From positions 744,001 to 808,000 of the forward strand of contig JALJCQ010000017.1 of assembly GCA_023091665.1 (NCBI GenBank): 64,000 nucleotides of DNA, given 5' to 3'. The notes beneath the pieces are model-generated. The model was not told the origin of the DNA. It searched no databases and was given only the letters and a program-made list of their open reading frames with translations. The translations under genes and the position numbers were made by a program. Every line of letters begins with the position of its first letter. Within the stretch, counting starts at the first letter, position 1. This document shows positions 48,374 to 58,195 of this stretch, one piece after another. The DNA comes from Pythium myriotylum (taxonomy: Eukaryota; Oomycota; Peronosporomycetes; Pythiales; Pythiaceae).

Positions 48374-50062
48374 ATGCGCCTCACGCGCTGCCTCGCGGCC
48401 GCGGCCCTCGCGCTCTTCTCGTCGGTCGCCGTCGTCGTCGCCGAAGACCGCTGCTTCCCGGACGACTTCCTCTTCGGCTCGGCCACGGCCTCGTACCAAG
48501 TGGAAGGCGCCGTCAAGGAAGGCGGCCGCACGCCCAGCATCTGGGACGACTTCTGCCGCACGAAGCCGGGATACCAGTGCGCCAACGTTGCTGTGGACTT
48601 TTACCACCGGTACAAGGATGACATCAAGCTCATGGTCGAGACGGGACTGCAGTCGTTCCGCTTCTCGATCTCGTGGTCGCGGGTGATGAACTGGGATGCG
48701 ACGACCAAGCGCATGAAAGTGAACCCGGAGGGCATCAAGTTCTACCACGATCTCATCGACGAGATCCGCGCCAACAACATCACGCCGATCCTCACGCTGT
48801 ACCACTGGGACTTGCCGTCCGAGCTCCAGACGCAGCTCTCGCCAGGTGGCTGGCTGAATCCCCAGATCCAGGACCACTTTGTTGAATATTCCGAGTTAAT
48901 GTACAAGGAGTACGGCAAGAAAATCGATCTCTGGACGACTTTCAACGAGCCGCAGTCGACGGTTGTTCACGGATACGTGGAAGGACGACACGCCCCAGGT
49001 AATTCGGGCTCGGATACGGAAGTGTACGTGGCCACGACCAACATCCTCGTGTCGCACGCCAAGTCGGTGGCTCGCTTCCGTGAGCTCAAGAAAGACGGTG
49101 TGATCGGCGACAAGGGCCGTATCGGTATCGTGCTCGTATCTCAGTTTTTCTACCCTCTTGACAAGACCAACCCGAAGGATGTTGAGGCCGCCGAGCGTGG
49201 TATGCAGTTCGACATGGGTCTGTTTCTTGAGCCGATCGTCTCCGGTGATTACCCGGCCGTCGTGCGCGAGCGTGCGGGCGACCGCGTGCCCAAGTTCACG
49301 GAGGAGGAGTCGAAGCTCGTCAAGGGCTCGTACGATCTCTTCATGATCAACCACTACGGCTCGAACGCTGTCACGGACTGTGACTCGCCGACCTCAACGA
49401 TCAAGTGCGAGACCCTCCTCACGGGTACGTTTAAAGATAAGGGTATCGATCAGAGCCGGATGGTCCCAGGGTCGATGCAGGGCAAGCCAGACCGCTTCGG
49501 CAACGAGTACTGCAAGCGCTACACTGGCTACCCGCCGGGCTACCTCGAGTACATCAAGTGGGTCCACAAACACGACAAGTCGGCCGATATCTTGCTCACG
49601 GAGAACGGCTGGTGCGGCGACGACAGCGTCGACAACTACGACCAGCTCGAGTTCTTCGAGAAGTTCGTGGAGCAAGTGCACATCGCGATCCACGACGAGA
49701 AGATCCCGGTCATCGGCTACACGGCGTGGTCGTTCCTGGACAACTACGAGTGGGGCTCGTACGGTCCTCGCTTCGGTATGTACTACGTCAACTTCACGGA
49801 GCAGACGGGATCGCCCGACTACTACGAGCCCAAGCCGACGGATCTCGCTCGCATCCCTCGTCCGTCGGCCAAGTGGTTCAAAAAGCTGACGACGACGCGC
49901 TGCCTCGGCACGGCCAACACTGCCGTCCTCGCGTCGGATCTCGGGTCATCCAACACGGCAGGCTATGTGATGATCGGCGTGGCCATCGTGATCGCCGCAG
50001 GCGTCGCTGCTGGTGCCGTGATCGCTTGGCGCCGCCGTGGCTACCAGAGCATCCCACAGTAA
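48374..50062 (+). CDS. GH1 beta-glucosidase-like, membrane-anchored (copy 7)
   Basis: 562 residues from ATG 48374 (signal peptide MRLTRCLAAAALALFSSVAVVVA); an upstream ATG (48323) adds 17 residues ahead of it. Acid/base Glu192, nucleophile Glu410. It is nearly identical to copy 8 at 58196, but the differences cluster around the active site: the post-NEP loop QSTVVHGYVEGRHAPGNSG against QSTVMAGYVMGIHAPGNSG, and the loop after CDSPTS. Membrane segment near residues 527-550 (VMIGVAIVIAAGVAAGAVIA), tail WRRRGYQSIPQ. Strong GC3 bias. Head-to-head with copy 6. Confidence 0.94.
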   Translation: MRLTRCLAAAALALFSSVAVVVAEDRCFPDDFLFGSATASYQVEGAVKEGGRTPSIWDDFCRTKPGYQCANVAVDFYHRYKDDIKLMVETGLQSFRFSISWSRVMNWDATTKRMKVNPEGIKFYHDLIDEIRANNITPILTLYHWDLPSELQTQLSPGGWLNPQIQDHFVEYSELMYKEYGKKIDLWTTFNEPQSTVVHGYVEGRHAPGNSGSDTEVYVATTNILVSHAKSVARFRELKKDGVIGDKGRIGIVLVSQFFYPLDKTNPKDVEAAERGMQFDMGLFLEPIVSGDYPAVVRERAGDRVPKFTEEESKLVKGSYDLFMINHYGSNAVTDCDSPTSTIKCETLLTGTFKDKGIDQSRMVPGSMQGKPDRFGNEYCKRYTGYPPGYLEYIKWVHKHDKSADILLTENGWCGDDSVDNYDQLEFFEKFVEQVHIAIHDEKIPVIGYTAWSFLDNYEWGSYGPRFGMYYVNFTEQTGSPDYYEPKPTDLARIPRPSAKWFKKLTTTRCLGTANTAVLASDLGSSNTAGYVMIGVAIVIAAGVAAGAVIAWRRRGYQSIPQ

Positions 50063-50279
50063 TACATGTCTCCACTCGCTTGGTGTTCTAAGCCTAATGC
50101 AGCACTATCGTATCTTCATACCATTGTTGAACACGGCATGCATCGAGAAGATCCCCTCCACTGGCCGATAGCAACCGAGACAGAGAGTTCGAGATTCGTT
50201 GAAGCGCCCGCGCAATCTCTAGCCAAGAACGCGTTTCTTCAGTTCTCTCAGTTCTCGATTCGATTCCATATCGTTCGAG

Positions 50280-51197
50280 ATGGCGAGCGTCTTCCCATCG
50301 ACACCACCGCATCATCGCACGCCTCCACGCGAGCACCACCGCGTCTCTCCGTATCCTTCGCGAGTTCGCACGCCGCCCACGCAATCGCAAGTCGCTGTCT
50401 CGACGCCTCGCGAATCCACGGGCCGTCGCTTTGAGCTCGTCGTCCGCCCCATTGTCAAGTCGACGATCGCTCAACGCGACTCCACGGGCGAGCCTCTCGC
50501 TGAGTTTGTCGTGAGCGGAGACTCTTTCGAGGAAATGATCGCCGTGTTGTGGACAAAGCTCCAGCACCGCATGAAGGGACGAGCAGTCAAGATCGACGGC
50601 GTGTGGGAGCTCAAGAACGTGACAGTCGACGACTGGAAGAACATGCTGCGGTTCAAATACCAACACCGCGTTCAAGACAATTCGCGACCTCTCTCCTCGT
50701 GGGAGCCGTGGCTGAAGACCACTCAAGGCAAGACGGTCGCGCTGCTGGTCTATGTGTACGGTGACGCGATCGTCAAGACAGAAGACCTGGAGGATTTCCG
50801 TCGAGCGGCTATTCGACCGGAAGATCACTCTCGTGCAATTGCATCGACAGCAAGTCCAGTCGAAGCATCCGCTGATGCCATCCAAGAGACACGAAACCTG
50901 GATCTGGTGGACCCGGATCATCGGGCGAGACAGGCATCACCTCCACACGTTCCAAAATTGATGCGTGAGAGGGAATTGCAAGCTCAACAGAGTCTCTCCA
51001 ACGCGCAACGATCGGCTCATCTGGCGATGGAGGTCATCCAGGCATGTCTCGCTGACTATGAAAAGCTCCGTAGAGACTTCGAAGCACTCGGAAGGAGCCT
51101 CGAGATTTGCGAGAAGAACTTGCAGACACGTCAACGCCTTCTCACAGCAATTCTACGGGATCTTTCCCTTCCTGGTTCCACTGATGGACCCTGGTGA
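50280..51197 (+). CDS. Unknown protein with C-terminal coiled-coil region
   Basis: 305 residues, not recognised. The first 50 residues are Pro/Arg/Ser/Thr-rich and look disordered. Residues about 50-170 look globular (RRFELVVRPIV..., SFEEMIAVLWTKL, WEPWLKTTQGKTVALLVYVYG). Residues about 225-290 are charged with Leu/Ala heptad-like spacing, suggesting a coiled coil. No signal peptide, membrane segment or zinc ligands. Next to a transposon-like ORF, so it could be a domesticated or remnant mobile-element protein, but nothing in the sequence proves it. The gene follows GH1 copy 7 by 217 bp on the same strand. Confidence 0.6.
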   Translation: MASVFPSTPPHHRTPPREHHRVSPYPSRVRTPPTQSQVAVSTPRESTGRRFELVVRPIVKSTIAQRDSTGEPLAEFVVSGDSFEEMIAVLWTKLQHRMKGRAVKIDGVWELKNVTVDDWKNMLRFKYQHRVQDNSRPLSSWEPWLKTTQGKTVALLVYVYGDAIVKTEDLEDFRRAAIRPEDHSRAIASTASPVEASADAIQETRNLDLVDPDHRARQASPPHVPKLMRERELQAQQSLSNAQRSAHLAMEVIQACLADYEKLRRDFEALGRSLEICEKNLQTRQRLLTAILRDLSLPGSTDGPW

Positions 51198-51616
51198 ACC
51201 ATTTTGATTCGTGATAGGAGTGTGCACGGGTTTCTTGCCAGAAGAGCTCCGCTCTTTCGTACTAATGCACGTTGATTCGCTTCGGAAATCGTTTTTTTTT
51301 GCTGTGTAGTCAAGGTGGAGGCCTCCTTTATCCATCCAGGCTAACCAAGAACGCCGATTGTTTCCTGAGTGATCTCAAGTACACGTCAGTATACTGGTAT
51401 TTGCCGCCAAACCGGCAAGTACAAGTCCATCTTGGACTCCATCAGCTGCTGTCGAGGAGCATTTCGCGCTCTGACTCGCTGTCTCCCACTCTGGTGGTTT
51501 TTTCGACACTCGTCATTGAGTCAAACTATCCTGGATTGATAGACGACACTGCCATTATTACTAGACCAAATGAATGCATGTGTAGCTAGCCTACTGGTGG
51601 GCTGAGCAAAAGCAGG
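51198..51616. other. Intergenic
   Basis: 419 bp; a T8 run at 51291-51298; no gene recognised. Confidence 0.5.
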
Positions 51617-52603
51617 CTACGTAGAACGATAAAACAATGCAAAACACACACGAGGACTTTCAAAGCTTGCTAGACGCACGTCGTCTACGGCTCTTGCTCG
51701 GCTACAAACGCCTCGTCGGCTGTGGAGGACGAGCCTCGGGTCACATCGAGTCCGGCGCGACGTGAGTCGACGATCAGGTCCGCCAGTTCCTCGCAGTCGT
51801 AGAAGATCACACCGTCGTTCGAGAACGTCACAGGCCAAGTGTACTTGCCTGCCGTGGAGCGATACCCCCCCGACAACACCTGTGAGATAGTCGGTGGATT
51901 CGACACCACCGTCCTCCTGCTCAAACTTTGCGCCAACACACCACTTGTGGGGGTACAACGGCTGGGCGAGCAACTTCTTGATCAAGTTGGACTTTCTGAA
52001 GGTGCGACCGTCGGGGTCTTCTAGGGCTTCTGGAGTAGTACACATTCGAGGACTGCCCCACTCACAAAGCTGAGCAAAGGTCTCGATCTGCGTCTGGGCA
52101 GCCAACTGGTCCGTGATGTACGACTTGCGCGCCTTGATCTGCGACTCAGTCGGAAGATACTTGAGCAGGTCTGGCTGGCCTGCGTACGTGCGGCTGAGAG
52201 TGCGTAGGATCTTTCTTGGCCCAGCACCACCGTGAGCGGCAGCGTCCACTTCAGCTTTAAACGCAGGGTGAATGCCGGCACGGTGACGATTCGATGCTTC
52301 GAGCGAGTGCTCTCCACGAGTTTCAAGCGCATACTGGACTTGGTCGTTGGGCTCCGACTCGATTTGAAGAATGCGCACACGACGTGGGCAGAGCTGATGA
52401 TCAACACAGCGGTATACGGTTGCGCGGCCACGATTTCCGTAGTTGTAAGCATGGACGTAGCTGTGGAGGTCCATGAGCTGCATGGCGATGATGGCACTCA
52501 TCTCGGTCTCGTGCACAGAAAAGCGCACATAGGGATCGCGGCGTGCCCCCGGAGTTCGATGCGCTCGCGGATCGAACTGCCTCACCGATAGCTGTCTCGA
52601 CAT
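51617..52603 (-). pseudogene. Transposon-like (MULE-type N-terminal) ORF with a likely frameshift
   Basis: The minus-strand frame from ATG 52603 opens with a region like the zinc-finger-bearing N-termini of oomycete MULE transposase-like proteins: YRCVDHQLCPRRVRI then a His-containing segment, followed by GIHPAFKAEVD and LPTESQIKARKSYI. After about 51940 this frame gives Arg-rich, implausible sequence. The -strand frame at 51939-51685 instead reads sensibly (GKYTWPVTFSNDGVIFYDC, ADLIVDSRRAGLDV). The switch is near the C7 run at 51868-51875. No DDE catalytic core is visible, so it is a fragment. Family assignment is by impression of the motif layout and is tentative. Confidence 0.45.
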
Positions 52604-53449
52604 GCTCGGGCCGACCAGGCGCGTGCAGAGTAGATCCGCAAGCGAGTCGACGTTCGGAATAGTGCACCGCGCGAGTGCGAGTGGCGCGTCTTGTGCTTCT
52701 CAGCCGTGTGCTGAGGAGGAGTTGTGCGTCGCTTCTGGAGAATGTTCGGCTGGAGAATTTTCGAATGAACGCGGGCGCCGTCGTCGTGCCATTGCGGCTG
52801 TCGGGGCCGCCACGCGCGCATGTTGGCTCGATGCCGTGATCGCACCAGCATCTTCGGCATCCTCACCAACAACAGGCGGGTGATTGTGCCTCTCAATACC
52901 GGTATGTACTCGGTTCTCGGACGGTTTTTCAATAGACAGGCCATGTACTCGGTTTTCGACCAAGCTGACTCGGAAGTGACCTCTTTCCGCAACTTCACAC
53001 GTTTTGAAAGTTCAATTGACTTTCAGACAGGGGGCTCCACACTCGCCACGCATTTACAGGTGCTTCTTGATGTAGTGCCCATCTGAGGTTGTAGATTTGT
53101 GAGAGAGAACGATGTGGTCATGCGAATCAAGACCGTTGGGAAGTGGCACTCCTGGGAAACCAAATGAGAATTGTCCAAAATGAAAATACCAGTGCTATTC
53201 GATTGAGGTCTGGGAAGAGCGCAGCGTTTAAACGAATGTTGACTCGAGTAGCTGTTGGCATGTCAACAATACGCTGCCAAGACGGAAGCTGATCTGGGAT
53301 TGAGTAGCGAAACATTACGCCCATTATTGGCCCGACATGGGATAAACTGATGAAGAATTGAAGAAAAACTCTTTCGACGTCCTAATCATGAGCTACCAAC
53401 GCTCGAACATGAGTTCCTCCAGACGCAAACCCTGAATTGCAGCAATACA
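52604..53449. other. Intergenic
   Basis: 846 bp. Short open frames on both strands near 52600-53000, none with family features. Might include more of the transposon remnant upstream of 52603. Confidence 0.4.
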
Positions 53450-54349
53450 CTAGTTCGCAAATGGCTTTACCCACTCTTCTGTCTTGTCCCACAATTCTTT
53501 GCCGAGCTTCTCATCGCATGCTTGAGCTGAGGCCTTCCACACCTCGTCGACGCGGATGTAGTCACCCGACTTCCATCCATTTTCCTCCCACGAGTCCGCG
53601 GACGCAATGCGTGCCATGAAGCCGCCGGAGTACTCCGGTGTACTGTTCCGTCCACCTCCCCACCAGTTGAAAAACGTAACCACGTACTTCAGTATGATGC
53701 GGACAACAAATCCTCGCTCACGGAAGAGTGCCGTGTCGGGTGTGAGACCTGGCGTGTACGCGAGAATCGGAGGTCCGTCAGGGTAGCGGCGCACAAACTC
53801 CTTGGCGTAAAGCAGGTTGCAAAGCTTGCTTGTCGCATACACTTGCATCGTATCGTAGGGCTCAAGTCCTTTAGCAAGTGCGTCTACACTCGACATATCC
53901 AGCGGGCGAAGCCCCTTCACTTCCGTGGGATCATGGGTCTCTGAACTCAGCATAACAATTCGCTGCGTGCGATCCTTGAGATACTTGAGCAGCAGGAAAT
54001 GCGCCGTGTGATTCACGCCAATGGTCGACTCGAAGCCGTCTTCCGTGTACGACTTGGTGGTCAACTGCACACCGGCGTTGCACATGACCGTGAAGAACTG
54101 CAAGTCTCGCTGAATCAGCTCCCGAGCAAACTGGCGCACTGACTTGAGACTCGCCAAATCCACGATCGCACCTTCAACGATCGACGACGCATCCTTCGCT
54201 GCTTCGACCTTAGCGACCGCCTCGTCGATGCGCTGCTTGCTGCGACCAGCGAGAATAACGTGGGTATTCTGCTGCTTGGCGAGCGCAAGGCTGCACTCGA
54301 AGCCGAGTCCGGAGTTGGCACCAGTGATGAGGATGATCTTCTTGCTCAT
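53450..54349 (-). CDS. Short-chain dehydrogenase (retinol/protochlorophyllide-reductase-like SDR)
   Basis: 299 residues. TGANSGLG (residues 9-16) is the cofactor site, CNAGVQ the structural motif, and YATSK the catalytic Tyr-Lys pair. The layout (VNHTAHFLLLKYL, then VMLSS) resembles retinol dehydrogenase-like and light-dependent protochlorophyllide reductase-like SDRs, which are not specific enough to give a substrate. An amphipathic or membrane-associating stretch (VVRIILKYVVTFFNWWGG) lies near residues 215-235. ATG 54349 starts directly at the Rossmann fold. Intronless and unrelated in sequence to the spliced SDR at 42 kb. Confidence 0.88.
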   Translation of the reverse strand: MSKKIILITGANSGLGFECSLALAKQQNTHVILAGRSKQRIDEAVAKVEAAKDASSIVEGAIVDLASLKSVRQFARELIQRDLQFFTVMCNAGVQLTTKSYTEDGFESTIGVNHTAHFLLLKYLKDRTQRIVMLSSETHDPTEVKGLRPLDMSSVDALAKGLEPYDTMQVYATSKLCNLLYAKEFVRRYPDGPPILAYTPGLTPDTALFRERGFVVRIILKYVVTFFNWWGGGRNSTPEYSGGFMARIASADSWEENGWKSGDYIRVDEVWKASAQACDEKLGKELWDKTEEWVKPFAN

Positions 54350-54381
54350 GGTGAATGAAGAGTCGCTAGCCGAAGGTCGCT

Positions 54382-54396
54382 GAATCCAAAATGAGC
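54382..54396 (-). promoter_or_regulatory. Initiator-like core promoter of the SDR at 53450
   Basis: The minus strand reads GCTCATTTTGGATTC, 33 bp before the ATG, a good match to the initiator half of the consensus. Confidence 0.5.
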
Positions 54397-54651
54397 TCTT
54401 CAGGAGATAAGGGAGACGGCAGTGGTCAACATGATTATGGGCTGACGCAGACTGAGTGAAGGTTCGAATTATAATTCAGCCAATGGAGATCATGTTGCCT
54501 TTCCGGAGTGATGGTCATTAGTCAGGCTAATCAAAAGTAAAAGTTTGTAAAACGATCATGTATCAATTTATAGATTTCAATGTTTTGTACGACTCATTGA
54601 ATATGAGCGGCTTTTCGATTCATGAATGGTTCATCCAAATAGCTAAATGTA

Positions 54652-56928
54652 TCAATGCAAGCTGTGTTTCGCGTCTTCGACGGGCAGTGGGAAGTACATG
54701 GTCTTGTCTGGGGCCGTACACTTGACCGCCTTCATCGCAAACGCGATCTTCTCGGGCGTGGAGACATCCATGAGAATGCTGTGGTCGGGCTGAGGAGAGA
54801 CCGAGAACGCGGTGCGATTGCCGGCGTGGATCTCGAGTAGCTCACGGCAGTATGGAGTGTCAAAGGCATTAAAGAGCTGATACGGGAGCATTGTGGCGAA
54901 GCGCGCGTAGTTGTCGATCCAAGACCAAAACGTCGACACGTTGGTGTACTGTAAGAAGAAAATCATGAGGATCGGAGAAGCGGCCGAGACGTTGCGAGGC
55001 AGCTATTGGATCCGTGAGCTCGTAACCTGTAGGATGCTTAGCACAGGGTTCTCGACCAGCGAGGCGGGGAGAGTGGCAAGTGGAGAACCGGACACGGAGA
55101 CAAAGTTAGGCATCATCCTCGATACGGCTGGATCCAACGCCGTGAGCTGCGAGTTTTCAAGGACAAGCTGCATCGCTTTTGGCCATTTGGTGTCCAGATC
55201 ACTAGGGATGACTCGCAAGTTTGTCACACTCGACACAAATCCGACGATGGTGGGAGGGAAGCTGGATGATGTCAGACCGGGCGGAAGCTCCCCCTGTGGA
55301 TACTGAGTTCGCACCATGAAAACTGTGCGGAGTTTGCCGTGAGCCGACTGTTCCAGGGCGGCTGACTGGGCCCATTCGGCAATCGTCGAGTTGTACACCT
55401 TTAAGCCAGTGATCTGGTGGTAGCGCTGGATCTTCGGCGACATCACAAATTCGGGGCAGTGGCGAACTGCCACGCGCGCAGCGCGGTTAGGATCGAAGGC
55501 ATCCCATGCCGAATCCATGACCTTGTCTTGGCCGCTCGACTCTAGCGTGGCACAATTGAGTTCCAATAGCGAGCAACCTTGTTTCTTGCTGAGCCATGGC
55601 TTGAGACGTAACTTGCAAAACCCAGCGGCCGGATTCGACTCGGCCATCAAATGTACAATCAAGATCACGAACCCCCATACCACAAACAGCGCTGGGCCTG
55701 CACGATGGACCAGAAATATGCCGACGCGAGTGAGAGTTCGTTTCTTGTTTTCTTTGATGTACGAGGCTGCCTTGGCTGCGGCAACTTCGTCGTGCTTTGT
55801 CTGTGTGGTATCTGCGTTGACCGGCGCGGCGGGAACAGCAGTCTTAGTCTTCGGCGCGGCGGAAACAGCAGCCTCAGACTTCGTGTTTGCGTACACTTTT
55901 CCTGCAACGTCGGGAGGTTTGGGTCCGTCTAGAGGCGTAAGCAATTCCTTGATAGCATCCATGCACTGGATGAGCCCCAACGCGAACACCAAGCGAGAAA
56001 GCATGTCGCCCCACGACACTACAAGCAGCATTTAAAATTCCTGCTGCATGTTGGAGAACCACTCGTCGTCAAACCAGACCGTGAACGGAAATCCGTCTTG
56101 AGGGTCGGTGTATTGCGGCGCATATTGGGCAAGGATGATCACCGAGACCCCCATGGAGGAGACCATATCGAGCGTTGCGTCGCAGAGCAAACACATCATG
56201 CGACGCAGTGTCTCCCGATTGCGGTAGTACTTGTGGAGAAACGGCACGACCCAACAGTTCGCGACAAGTAGTGCGACGTACATACGAATGAGCCATAGAC
56301 GGGGAAGTACTTGAGTCATGCGGTAGAGCTGGTATGTCTGCAACGAGGTCTCGACAAGCTCGCGGATAAGCAAAACATGGTCGAAGTAGACACTATCGAC
56401 GCCGAGAATTCCATCACGGGCAAAGATCTCGGAACCGACGCGGCTAAACGACGAGAAACGCCGTGAGGGTCTTCGTGATGCGGAATCATTGGACGAGTTT
56501 GGTGCTTTAGCCCGTTTGAACAGCGCGGTAGAGCGGAGATAACCTATCGCGCGGGTAAAGAGAGCACCCCAGTTGGGCTGGAATGCGAGCCTGCGCTTGA
56601 TCACTGATGTCGCCACCATAGTTATAATGAAGAACGCGTGCAGCGCCGCGACTGTCGCGTGGATCTTGGATATTTTCCCATACTCGCTCTTCGCGATGCC
56701 GATCGAATACAACTCGAGCTGGTATTCGAAGAACGTACCATCAGTTATGGTGTACAACTTGGCAAATCCAGCGTAGTAGGCGACGTTAGCAGCGTGGAAG
56801 ATGAGGAGCCCAATCCACCACAGTGCGAACGTAAAGACCGTCGTGCGGAGATGTGCTTTGGGCTTTATGGAGCGTGAGTTGCGTCGTGCCGCGAGGGCTT
56901 GACCCACATTGTTGACAACACGCCGCAT
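54652..56928 (-). pseudogene. Large multi-membrane leucine-rich protein, one intron and one in-frame stop
   Basis: From ATG 56928 the frame encodes several hydrophobic segments (FALWWIGLLIFHAANVAYY; VAALHAFFIITMVA; later LIRMYVALLVANCWVVPF and VSSMGVSVIILAQ), up to FTVWFDDEWFSNMQQEF, then TAA at 56034-56032. The same frame goes straight on with MLLVVSWGDMLSRLVFALG, as would be expected if the TAA replaced a sense codon. It has a further membrane segment and then leucine-rich-like repeats (VTNLRVIPSDL, LENSQLTALDP, SVSGSPLATLPASL). A 78-bp intron (55026-54949, GTTACG...TTACAG, phase 0) joins ILQ to YTNVSTFWSWID; the last exon ends at 54652. Total about 730 codons. I recognise the type from oomycete hypothetical membrane proteins but know no function. 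Confidence 0.7.
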
Positions 56929-57329
56929 TAGCGCGTGGAGACGATGTCGAATCCCAACAGCCCAGGTTTTTGTTCAGCGACCGATTCTAAAGTGAGTCCG
57001 GGGTAACCAATCCTCCGGAGAGTGTCGACTCCACATAGGCGGTGCCTCACAAAGCCAGAAATAGAGATGTCGGTCGGTGTCTTATTATCACTTGTCCTGA
57101 GCAGGAACACTGATCCGAGATTCGTTTCGATGCCTATATTTGGTGAACAGAGGATACCGTCGACTTCAAGGAAGAACTCTACTGGTAGGCTAAATTCAGG
57201 CTCGATTCTCAGCCAATAAGCTGGTCTTGTCGACGGATGACCAGTCGTTGTTTGTGATGACAAGCCAGAGTCACAGCGACAACGCATAGGATAGCGGAAA
57301 TTCTCGAGTAAATTTAGTCGAGAAGACAC
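56929..57329 (-). CDS. Possible small ORF, hypothetical
   Basis: A minus-strand frame from ATG 57329 to a stop that overlaps the next gene start encodes 133 residues (SLPVEFFLEVDGILC... SISGFVRHRLCGVDTLRRIGYPG). Composition is protein-like, but there is no domain, signal peptide or paralog, and it lies in the spacer just after the stop of six-cysteine copy F. It may be only 3' sequence of that gene plus 5' region of the membrane protein. Confidence 0.25.
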
Positions 57330-57833
57330 TCAACTTGCACCGTCCTTGACCGAGGAGCAGAGGCAGTGGTCCCATTGGTACCCTTGCTTGCCGCCTTTGC
57401 GGTAGACGCTCGTGGCGCACCAGAGTTTTTTCTTTGGATCGCCGATTCTCGTCGCGGTTCCGCCGATCTTGGCGATGAGCGAGTCGCCTTTCTTGTTGTA
57501 GTAGAACCAGTCGGTGAGACAGTCGGTCACATCGCCGTCTTCAATGTATTTCCAGTGGACGCCTTGCTTCCCGCCCGAGCGGTACGCGTTGAGCATGATC
57601 CAGGGGCCTTGGTCGTCATGCTTGCTCGTACACTCGGTGTACTTCTCGTCGAACGAGTTGTAGTACCAAGTCGTTTGTAGAGAATTGGTCTTGAGTGCAC
57701 AGCGGATATCGAGAATGTTGAGCGCTGAGCGGTCCAGCGATTCGGAGACGTTGGTGAGAGATCCGTTGGTGGGCTGCGCAGACGTCGAGAGAGTCGCGAC
57801 AGTCGCGAACATGAGAATGCGTCGAGCTTCCAT
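57330..57833 (-). CDS. Small secreted six-cysteine protein, copy F
   Basis: 167 residues, the longest member, 32 kb from the D/E pair. Signal peptide about 1-19 (MEARRILMFATVATLSTSA) then a sequon-rich spacer (NGSLTNVSES). Blocks: WIMLNAYRSGGKQGVHWKY, CLTDW, LWCATSVYRKGGKQGYQWDHCLC. It deviates by ATSVYR in place of [AG]LPVYR and by a 9-residue tail after the last Cys. All six cysteines are present. Minus-strand TCTCATTCCACAACTG about 25 bp upstream is the initiator candidate. Function unknown. Confidence 0.82.
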   Translation of the reverse strand: MEARRILMFATVATLSTSAQPTNGSLTNVSESLDRSALNILDIRCALKTNSLQTTWYYNSFDEKYTECTSKHDDQGPWIMLNAYRSGGKQGVHWKYIEDGDVTDCLTDWFYYNKKGDSLIAKIGGTATRIGDPKKKLWCATSVYRKGGKQGYQWDHCLCSSVKDGAS

Positions 57834-58195
57834 GGCAAATGGACCAGTTGTGGAATGAGAAACGAAGCGAACATGCCATACAGTACCTCGTTAAGGGAGA
57901 GTTTTATGCCGAACACCCAGTACCGAGGATGGTGCGGAGAGACAAGTGTCTCCTACTGTAGGTGGGCGAGTGATGATGCGGGAACGACTGCAGCCATCAC
58001 CAGTCCAGCGTACAGTATTTTCCGATTCAAAGTTCACAACTGCTCCTCAACAAATGAAGAAAAAGAGTGGCAAGCTCGCTACCACTGCTAGAAGGCACAT
58101 CGCACTGCATAGACATCATCAATCACAGTTTTATTGATGATACGACAAGTCCTAACGGATCCTCATCACAGAGGTCCCTCGAATGGGGGGAACAT
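57834..58195. other. Intergenic between six-cysteine copy F and GH1 copy 8
   Basis: 362 bp; copy F promoter at the left, 3' region of GH1 copy 8 at the right. No gene. Confidence 0.5.

Noticed and set aside
47944..48621. 225-residue plus-strand frame upstream of and into GH1 copy 7
   Set aside because: Different frame from GH1, Arg-rich after 48360; it runs across a promoter.
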